Source of the DNA: Brevundimonas sp. UBA2388
GTDB lineage: Bacteria; Pseudomonadota; Alphaproteobacteria; Caulobacterales; Caulobacteraceae
DNA length: 10,305 nucleotides
Direction: 5' to 3'
Assembly (NCBI GenBank): GCA_002343425.1
Contig: DDSO01000008.1
Span: forward strand, 8,091-18,395
In this document: piece by piece, positions 5,887 to 10,305 of the stretch
Layout: each line of letters opens with the position of its first letter
How positions within the stretch are numbered: position 1 is the stretch's first letter
Notes under the pieces: generated by a model
Told to the model about the DNA's origin: nothing
The model's input: the letters and a program-made list of their open reading frames with translations, nothing else
Databases searched by the model: none
Made by a program: the position numbers and the translations under genes

Positions 5887-6501
5887 TCAGGTCGTGGCGG
5901 CGGCGAACAGTTCATTGGCCTTGTTCCAGTTCACCACCGTCCAGAAGGCCTTCAGATAGTCGGCCCGGCGGTTCTGGTATTTCAGATAATAGGCGTGCTC
6001 CCAGACGTCGGCGGCCAGCACCACGGCACCCTTGTCCTCGGCCACATCCATCAACGGATTGTCCTGGTTCGGGGTCGAGGTGACCTTGAGCACGCCGCCC
6101 TGCACGATCAGCCAGGCCCAGCCCGAACCGAACTGCCCCGCTCCGGCGGCGTTGAAAGCCTCCTTGAATTTGTCCATCCCGCCCAGATCGCGGTCGATGG
6201 CGGCGGCCAGTTCAGGCGACGGCCGGCCGGTCTTTCCCGACGGCGCCATCAGTTTCCAGAACAGGCTGTGGTTCCAGTGCCCGCCCGCATTGTTGCGCAC
6301 CGCCTTGGGCAGGGTCGACATCGTCGCGAACATCTCTTCCATCGACTTGCCGCGCAGGGCGGGGTCGGCGTCGACCGCCTTGTTCAGATTGTCGACATAG
6401 GCCTGATGGTGCTTGCCGTGGTGGAACTTCATCGTCTCCCGGTCGATCGCGGGCTCCAGGGCGTCATGGGCGTACGGGAGGGGGGGAAGCGTAAAGGCCA
6501 T
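5887..6501 (-). CDS. sodB: Superoxide dismutase, Fe/Mn family
   Basis: A 204-residue full-length cytosolic superoxide dismutase converting superoxide to hydrogen peroxide and oxygen. Metal ligands seen: His27 (KFHHGKHH), His78 ([10 protein letters not shown]), Asp165 and His169 (DVWEHAYYL). Second-shell residues are of the Mn type: Gly-Gly-His before WNH instead of the Fe-type Ala-Gln, and Gln146 in STPNQDNPL, the position from which Mn enzymes anchor the metal-bound solvent. Inference: it may prefer manganese or be cambialistic, although orthologues are usually called SodB. The start ATG has GGAG 7 nt upstream. It appears monocistronic, with a candidate promoter 34-61 nt before the start; no signal peptide. 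Confidence 0.98.
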   Translation of the reverse strand: MAFTLPPLPYAHDALEPAIDRETMKFHHGKHHQAYVDNLNKAVDADPALRGKSMEEMFATMSTLPKAVRNNAGGHWNHSLFWKLMAPSGKTGRPSPELAAAIDRDLGGMDKFKEAFNAAGAGQFGSGWAWLIVQGGVLKVTSTPNQDNPLMDVAEDKGAVVLAADVWEHAYYLKYQNRRADYLKAFWTVVNWNKANELFAAATT

Positions 6502-6534
6502 CGGGCGGCTCCTTCAATCAGTTCGGTCCGCCTG

Positions 6535-6562
6535 TATCTAGGCGCCCGTTCCCCCATCCCAA
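6535..6562 (-). promoter_or_regulatory. Possible sodB promoter
   Basis: On the minus strand TTGGGAT (6562-6556), 13 nt, then CCTAGATA (6542-6535). The second element fits 6 of 8 bases of the Caulobacter vegetative -10 GCTANAWC and the spacing fits that class; the -35 has only the TTG core. An inverted repeat (GCCCGT at 6544-6549, ACGGGC at 6568-6573, extended inward by CCC/GGG with one bulged T) brackets the -35 and could be an operator or the end of the preceding transcript. Confidence 0.33.
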
Positions 6563-6590
6563 GCGGGACGGGCCGATTTCGTTCCTGCGG

Positions 6591-6821
6591 CTATCCGCCC
6601 GACCCCGGCAGATTGGCTTTCAGACAGTCGCGCACCGCCCGCCGCAGGTCGCCCGTGGCCGAGGCGAAATCCACGCCCTCGGCGTCGAACACGGCCCGCG
6701 TCGCGGCGTCCAGTCCGTTGGGCAGAGCCTCGAGCACCCGCTTCTCCCCCTTGGGATGCAGGCAGAAGCCGACCTCCCGGCACAGGGCGGCGAACATGGA
6801 AGCATAATCAGCCTGGTTCAT
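6591..6821 (-). CDS. Small hypothetical protein (76 aa)
   Basis: Encodes 76 residues starting MNQADYASMFAALCREVGF, with LHPKGEKRVLEALPNGLDAATRAVFDAEGVD and a C-terminal RAVRDCLKANLP. It looks mostly helical and soluble, with three cysteines (14, 20 and 66) and no signal or membrane segment. I do not recognise a named family, though the style is that of small Caulobacteraceae proteins. I chose ATG 6821 over the longer reading from 6914, whose extra 31 residues are Arg/Pro-rich shadow of the neighbouring gene. The first 14 bases overlap the end of the alpha/beta hydrolase gene, so translation is probably coupled, and only a weak AGG precedes the start. Function unknown. Confidence 0.65.
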   Translation of the reverse strand: MNQADYASMFAALCREVGFCLHPKGEKRVLEALPNGLDAATRAVFDAEGVDFASATGDLRRAVRDCLKANLPGSGG

Positions 6822-7953
6822 TGTCTCGACCTGAAAAAGCGACCGGGCAGGCGGCCGCAGCCTGATCTGCGATCTGGTCGGCGATGGCTTCGTCCATCGG
6901 CCCAAGCAGCGCATCGTGTCCCAGAGTATGGCCCCGATCCGGGTGCGAGACGAACCTCAGTTGACCGGCAGGCAGGATGCCTTCCGCTGCGATACGTTGA
7001 CGGTCCTCGCGCACCTGCGAGTCTCTTGAGCCGTAATGGAAGATCAGGGGCGAGGGCCAGCGCGAAAGCCGGACGGCGTTGGGCGTGTCATCCAGGAACC
7101 AGGACTTCCACCAGCGCCAGCTGGCAAGAGGCTGCTCGGCGTCCGGATAGGGCGCGTCATCGGCATGGTTGGCGAGGGCCGCCACTTCCCGGGCGTACCA
7201 GGCGGCGCCTTCAGCGCGGGCGCCGGCAATGTCGGCTGCGGTCCAGGACCCGTCCGGAGCCAGCAGGGGGGCCGGGTCCTCATAGATGCCCGCCGGCGTT
7301 TCGCGGAAATTGGCGCGAATCTCCTCGTCAGTGACCATGCCGTCGCCGTCGTCGTCCATCATCAGCAAGGCGTCCGGCTCACGGTCAACGGACTGCCATC
7401 GAATCACGGACGCCTTGCTCTCCAGCAGCCCGCCCATGCCGATGACGAGGTCTGGCGGAACGGCCCCCCGCTCTGCCAGCCCCGCGATATGGATGGTGCC
7501 TTCCGAATGGCCGAACAGGACCACGCATCGCGCCCCCAGACCCCGCTCGGAACGGGTCCAGTCATACAGGGCCTCGACATCCTGACTGAGGTTTTCAGGC
7601 GTCGCCGTGGGCGCAACGGCCTTGTCCGTCCGCTCTTCGCGCGGAACCCCGTAACGGGCGCCCCGACGGTCGAAGCGCACCACCGCCATGCCCCGTTGGT
7701 TGAACCGGGCGGCGAGGTCCAGGAATACGCGGTCTCCGGGCGTACCGGACCGACCGAAGTTGACATCGCGGGTGAAGACGCCGGTCCCCGCGACCATGAT
7801 CACGACTCCGCGCGCCGGCCCTGCGGGCCGATCCGTCTCGCCCTGGATCATATACCCGTCGGCCGAGGGCACCTCGAAAGGGACGGCGTCCAGAACCGGC
7901 CCCGGCGCAGGCAGTTGCAGGCCAACAGTCAGTGCGACGGCCAGAAGGGTCAT
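6808..7953 (-). CDS. Alpha/beta hydrolase with an EF-hand-like loop
   Basis: A 381-residue serine hydrolase. The core shows GVVIMVAGTG (oxyanion region), the nucleophile elbow LFGHSEG (Ser150), HYGSRDSQV (candidate acid Asp311) and DRGHTLGH (candidate His342). Between the nucleophile and the acid, in the cap region, residues 200-211 read DDDGDGMVTDEE, a canonical EF-hand calcium loop (acidic at 1, 3, 5, Gly at 6, Val at 8, Glu at 12), followed by an amphipathic helix. Known: the fold covers esterases, lipases and peptidases; substrate unknown. The N-terminus (MTLLAVALTVGLQLPAPG) is hydrophobic but lacks basic residues, so export is uncertain. ATG 7953 comes two bases after the fghA stop; a TTG at 7959 is the alternative, 5 nt after the AGGA at 7968-7965 against 11 nt for the ATG. 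Co-transcribed with fghA and the small gene after it. Confidence 0.88.
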   Translation of the reverse strand: MTLLAVALTVGLQLPAPGPVLDAVPFEVPSADGYMIQGETDRPAGPARGVVIMVAGTGVFTRDVNFGRSGTPGDRVFLDLAARFNQRGMAVVRFDRRGARYGVPREERTDKAVAPTATPENLSQDVEALYDWTRSERGLGARCVVLFGHSEGTIHIAGLAERGAVPPDLVIGMGGLLESKASVIRWQSVDREPDALLMMDDDGDGMVTDEEIRANFRETPAGIYEDPAPLLAPDGSWTAADIAGARAEGAAWYAREVAALANHADDAPYPDAEQPLASWRWWKSWFLDDTPNAVRLSRWPSPLIFHYGSRDSQVREDRQRIAAEGILPAGQLRFVSHPDRGHTLGHDALLGPMDEAIADQIADQAAAACPVAFSGRDNEPG

Positions 7954-7955
7954 GG

Positions 7956-8795
7956 TCAAACAGGTCCTCTCAGCCGCAGGGCGTGGAATGCCACGTGATC
8001 GGCGATAAAGCTCGCCATAAAGAAATAGGAGTGGTCATAGCCCGGCTGCATCCGCAGCGTGATCGCCTGTCCCATGGCCTTGCCCGCGGCGACCAGCAGT
8101 TCCGGCTTCAACTGCTCGACGAGGAACGGATCCGCGTCGCCCTGGTCGATCAGGATGTCGTCGTAGTAGCCCTCGCCCACGCCGCCCTCAATCAGCCGCG
8201 CCGCGTCATGCGCCTCCCAGGCCTCGCGATCCGGGCCCAGATAGGCGGCGAAGGCCTTCTCGCCCCACGGACAGCGCGTCGGCGACGAGATCGGCGCAAA
8301 GGCCGAGACCGACCGGAACAGGTGCGGATGCCGCAGGGCAAGGGTCAGCGCCCCATGCCCGCCCATCGAATGGCCGCTGATCGACCGCGCCTTCGTGGTG
8401 GGGAATCCCGCGTCGATCAGGCCGATCAATTCCTCGACGACATAGCTCTCCATCCGGAAGTGCGGCGTCCACGGCGCCTCCGTGGCATCGACATAGAAGC
8501 CCGCGCCCTGCCCGAGATCGTACGCCGGATCGTCCGCGACCCTCTCCCCGCGCGGCGAGGTGTCCGGCGCGACGATGATCACCCCATGCGACGCTGCGGC
8601 CGCATAGGCCCCGGCCTTGGTTGTGAAATTGTCCTCGGTGCATGTCAGGCCCGATAGCCAGATCAACACCGGAAACGGCCCCTCGCCGCCCGGAACGAAG
8701 ACCGACAGGGTCATGGGCGTGCCGGTCGTGGCGCTGTCGTGGCGCAGGTAACGCAGGGTTCCGCCGTGGACCTGATGTGCCTTGATCGTTTCCAT
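7956..8795 (-). CDS. fghA: S-formylglutathione hydrolase
   Basis: A 279-residue esterase D-type enzyme that hydrolyses S-formylglutathione to formate and glutathione, the second step of glutathione-dependent formaldehyde oxidation in the cytosol. Seen: IWLSGLTCTEDNF (residues 45-57, oxyanion region with Cys52), PDTSPRG (77-83), the nucleophile motif SGHSMGGHG with Ser143, DQGDADPFL with the acid Asp220, and GYDHSYFF with His255. Length and motifs match the FrmB/FghA family fully. The first step is encoded in the same cluster by the alcohol dehydrogenase at the window end. The start ATG at 8795 has only a weak GGA about 6 nt before it, and that GG comes from the end of the inverted-repeat element that fills the leader. 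The stop lies 2 nt before the ATG of the following hydrolase. Confidence 0.97.
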   Translation of the reverse strand: METIKAHQVHGGTLRYLRHDSATTGTPMTLSVFVPGGEGPFPVLIWLSGLTCTEDNFTTKAGAYAAAASHGVIIVAPDTSPRGERVADDPAYDLGQGAGFYVDATEAPWTPHFRMESYVVEELIGLIDAGFPTTKARSISGHSMGGHGALTLALRHPHLFRSVSAFAPISSPTRCPWGEKAFAAYLGPDREAWEAHDAARLIEGGVGEGYYDDILIDQGDADPFLVEQLKPELLVAAGKAMGQAITLRMQPGYDHSYFFMASFIADHVAFHALRLRGPV

Positions 8796-8801
8796 ATTTT
8801 T

Positions 8802-8933
8802 CCGCTCATCCCGGCGAGAGCCGGGACCCAGTTCTGTCCCGCTTGAAGCCGGCGTTTCCGGACATCGTTCCCGACAGCCTAACGAGACTGGTCACCCAAG
8901 GCGCCGGGTCCCGGCTTTCGTCGGGATGAGCGG
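8802..8933. repeat. REPIN/MITE-like element with 28-nt inverted ends
   Basis: The ends at 8802-8829 and 8906-8933 are inverted copies with 26 of 28 matching bases, 76 nt apart. Each end is itself palindromic: CCCGGC-GAGA-GCCGGG at 8810-8825 and CCCGGC-TTTC-GTCGGG at 8910-8925. Known: GC palindromes of the CATCCCGGCGAAAGCCGGGA type are dispersed intergenic repeats in many alphaproteobacteria; two in inverted arrangement form a REPIN-like unit. It carries no protein-coding ORF. It fills most of the 159-nt gap between the membrane-anchored gene and fghA, ending 6 nt from the fghA start codon. Confidence 0.8.
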
Positions 8934-8954
8934 TATGGAGAACATTCGCAATAT

Positions 8955-9665
8955 TCAGGGCTGATCGTCCTCGGGCGTCACCACCCGCGTGGTGCGGCCG
9001 GCCTCGTCCATAAAGGCGATGCGCGCGGCGCCGTCGGCCGCCACGCTCAGGACCAGACGCGCCTTGCCCCCAGCGTCGCGCAACACCAGTTCCGACGCGC
9101 CCGACCCCTGACGGCCCAGGAAGGCGCGCTGCGACCCGCCCATATTCGCGGAAACCATGGCGGCCTGCTGCGCCTCAGGCGACAGGCCCTCCAGCCGCTC
9201 AAGCACCGCGTAGTCGATGGGCTCTTCGGGCCGATCAGTGACGACCAGTCCGGACACCCGGCGCTGGCCGCGCTGTGAGCCCATGAGCTGGACCGTTTGA
9301 TCCTGCTCATAGCCGTCAAAGGTCAGGCTGCCGCCGGACGAGCGCACCCCATCCTGATCCTTGCCGCCGAAAATCAGGCCCCCGACCTCTGTGCCCTCCT
9401 CGTTCATGAACAGCATCCCGGCTGTGTCGCGCCCCGGGTGCGGAATCTCGCGGCCCCGATAGGGAATTTCGGGGAAGCTGGTCTGGTTGGAGATGACCAT
9501 CCGCAGCGTGCCGTCCGGTTCGCGTACATTGATGCGCTGCACATCAATCTCTGTGAATCTCGCCGGGCCGACTCCCTGCACGGCGCCAGAAACCATCACA
9601 CCGATGACCACGGCGGTCAGGGCGCCAGAATAGGCGATAAGGGCTCTCTGCGGGTCAAGCTTCAT
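8955..9665 (-). CDS. Membrane-anchored hypothetical protein
   Basis: A 236-residue protein with one N-terminal membrane segment (residues 8-29, ALIAYSGALTAVVIGVMVSG) and a long external part that reads as beta-rich: EIDVQRINVREPDGTLRMVISN, GMLFMNEEGTEVGGLIFGG, GGSLTFDGYEQDQTVQLMG, and near the end RAFLGRQGSGASELVLRDAGGKARLVL. The recurring pattern of strand, acidic turn (DG/EG) and strand suggests a repeated beta fold. I recognise it as a widespread uncharacterised family and know no assigned function. The real start is ATG 9665, preceded by GGAG with 7-nt spacing; the frame stays open upstream across the VOC gene but that part is shadow. It sits 74 nt after the VOC gene inside the formaldehyde cluster and just upstream of the repeat element. 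A possible AGCCT/AGGCT hairpin (9719-9733) lies in that gap, without a T-run. Confidence 0.85.
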   Translation of the reverse strand: MKLDPQRALIAYSGALTAVVIGVMVSGAVQGVGPARFTEIDVQRINVREPDGTLRMVISNQTSFPEIPYRGREIPHPGRDTAGMLFMNEEGTEVGGLIFGGKDQDGVRSSGGSLTFDGYEQDQTVQLMGSQRGQRRVSGLVVTDRPEEPIDYAVLERLEGLSPEAQQAAMVSANMGGSQRAFLGRQGSGASELVLRDAGGKARLVLSVAADGAARIAFMDEAGRTTRVVTPEDDQP

Positions 9666-9739
9666 CGCTGCGCTCCGTGGCTTGGACGTTCGACGGCATC
9701 GACGAACGCGGATAGGCCAGCCTAACGCAGGCTTGTCCG

Positions 9740-10123
9740 TCAGGCCACTCGATGCAACGCGCACACCTTGTTGCCCGACGGGTCCCGCAGATAGGCAAGG
9801 TTCAGCGTGCCGAACGGGCCGTTGCGCTCGCCGGGCGGGTCCTCGATCGCCTTGCCGCCGGCGGCGACGCCCGCGTCGTGGAAGGCCTTGACCATCTCGG
9901 CCGACTTGGCCGCGAAGCCGATTGTCCCGCCGTTGGCGTGGCAGGCCGGCTCGCCGTCGATCGGCTTGCCGACCGCGAAGGCGCCCATGCGCGTGCGCCA
10001 CCAGTAGCGGCCCTTGGCGTCGGGTCCCTGCCCCGGCTCGTGGCCCAGCGCGCCCAGCGCCGCATCGTAGAATTTCCGCGACGCCTCGACGTCGTTCGCA
10101 CCGACGGTGATGTGGGTGAACAT
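9740..10123 (-). CDS. VOC (glyoxalase/bleomycin-resistance fold) family protein
   Basis: A 127-residue protein made of two beta-alpha-beta-beta-beta modules. Seen: N-terminal FTHITVGANDVEASRKFYDAAL with candidate metal ligand His4, the GGTIGFAAKSAEMVKAFHDAG second module, and the C-terminal YLRDPSGNKVCALHR, where the position that is often a Glu ligand (DPxGNxxE) is Cys121. Known: members bind divalent metals and act on thiol adducts, dioxygenase substrates or drugs; this one lacks the full glyoxalase I ligand set as far as I can judge. It lies between the two genes of glutathione-dependent formaldehyde oxidation, so a glutathione-adduct role is plausible but inferred. The start ATG has GGAGAGGG 4-5 nt upstream; 61 nt separate it from the alcohol dehydrogenase stop. 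Confidence 0.92.
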   Translation of the reverse strand: MFTHITVGANDVEASRKFYDAALGALGHEPGQGPDAKGRYWWRTRMGAFAVGKPIDGEPACHANGGTIGFAAKSAEMVKAFHDAGVAAGGKAIEDPPGERNGPFGTLNLAYLRDPSGNKVCALHRVA

Positions 10124-10133
10124 GGCTTCCCTC

Positions 10134-10147
10134 TCCTGACCTCAGGA
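10134..10147. repeat. Short inverted repeat at the VOC ribosome binding site
   Basis: TCCTGA-CC-TCAGGA gives 6-bp perfect arms and touches the Shine-Dalgarno of the VOC gene (10135-10128 on the minus strand). Seven T follow on the plus strand at 10151-10157, resembling a weak plus-strand terminator, but no plus-strand gene leads into it. It could be an operator or could partly hide the ribosome binding site. The stem is short. Confidence 0.35.
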
Positions 10148-10184
10148 CAGTTTTTTTAAACAACTATCCCGGCGACGCAAGCCT

Positions 10185-10305
10185 CTAGAAGACCACCACG
10201 CTGCGGATGCTCTCCCCGGCATGCATCAGGTCGAACGCCTCATTGATCCGCTCCAGCGGCAGAGTGTGGGTGATCATCGGATCGATCTCGATCTTGCCGT
10301 CCATG
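10185..10305 (-). CDS. frmA: S-(hydroxymethyl)glutathione dehydrogenase / class III alcohol dehydrogenase, 3' end only
   Basis: Only the last 39 codons and the TAG stop are in the window; the rest lies beyond 10305. The visible C-terminus reads MDGKIEIDPMITHTLPLERI, then NEAFDLMHAGESIRSVVVF, which matches the highly conserved end of zinc- and NAD-dependent class III alcohol dehydrogenases. Known: the enzyme oxidises S-hydroxymethylglutathione, formed from formaldehyde and glutathione, to S-formylglutathione, which the FghA encoded downstream hydrolyses. It is the first gene of this cluster visible here. The catalytic zinc and NAD sites cannot be checked because they lie outside the window. 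Confidence 0.95.
   Translation of the reverse strand, partial: MDGKIEIDPMITHTLPLERINEAFDLMHAGESIRSVVVF

Noticed and set aside
5863..6807. A 314-codon plus-strand open frame across sodB
   Set aside because: Antisense shadow of superoxide dismutase and its flank, with no domain and no ribosome binding site.
7036..7998. A 320-codon plus-strand open frame opposite the alpha/beta hydrolase
   Set aside because: Antisense shadow with no domain and biased toward Arg, Gly and Pro.
7932..8657. A 241-codon plus-strand open frame opposite S-formylglutathione hydrolase
   Set aside because: Antisense shadow of a highly conserved enzyme gene.
8802..8933. Reading the inverted repeats as a CRISPR fragment or an insertion sequence
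   Set aside because: There are only two copies, inverted rather than direct, with no transposase gene and no visible target-site duplication; a REPIN or MITE-like element fits better.
8955..10163. A 402-codon minus-strand open frame running from upstream of the VOC gene to the end of the membrane-anchored gene
   Set aside because: The first 166 codons are out of frame with the VOC gene and Arg/Gly-rich, typical of GC-rich shadow frames. The true start is ATG 9665 with GGAG and a membrane segment.

Overview
The window is GC-rich, densely coded chromosomal DNA from an alphaproteobacterium, most likely a member of the Caulobacteraceae such as Brevundimonas. I base this on the S4 protein type, the BolA/monothiol glutaredoxin pairing, an HRXXN-type sensor kinase and the overall style of the small hypothetical proteins. 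This is judged by eye, without a database search. No phage, transposase, CRISPR array, tRNA or rRNA was seen.

Region 1 (about 11-2051, + strand) is a tight four-gene run: a BolA-family protein, an aldo/keto-reductase-like protein that has lost its catalytic tetrad, a CGFS monothiol glutaredoxin (Grx4/GrxD) and a hotdog-fold thioesterase. BolA and CGFS glutaredoxins act together in iron-sulfur cluster handling, so the degenerate reductase between them is the most intriguing protein here. A 60-residue minus-strand gene (2026-2208) overlaps the end of the thioesterase gene and is preceded by a possible general-stress (EcfG-type) promoter that would give a nearly leaderless mRNA.

Region 2 (2209-3887) holds a soluble PAS/HisKA_2/HATPase histidine kinase of the HRXXN class on the + strand, converging on a small lipoprotein gene on the - strand. 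Region 3 (3973-5776, - strand) is monocistronic rpsD with a clear intrinsic terminator, a probable promoter overlapping the stop codon of the preceding gene, and a 120-nt leader; upstream of it lies a secreted or lipid-anchored metallo-beta-lactamase-fold hydrolase. Region 4 (5887-6573) is an Fe/Mn superoxide dismutase with Mn-type active-site residues.

Region 5 (6591-10305, all - strand) is a glutathione-dependent formaldehyde detoxification cluster. In order of transcription it has the 3' end of class III alcohol dehydrogenase (S-hydroxymethylglutathione dehydrogenase), a VOC/glyoxalase-fold protein, a membrane-anchored protein of unknown function, S-formylglutathione hydrolase, an alpha/beta hydrolase carrying an EF-hand-like calcium loop, and a 76-residue protein of unknown function. 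A 132-bp element with 28-nt inverted, internally palindromic ends sits directly in the leader of the S-formylglutathione hydrolase gene.

Overall most of the window is ordinary housekeeping and stress/detoxification content. The points worth following are the pseudo-reductase in the BolA/Grx4 operon, the REPIN-like element in front of fghA, the EF-hand hydrolase, and the putative stress promoter beside the HRXXN kinase.
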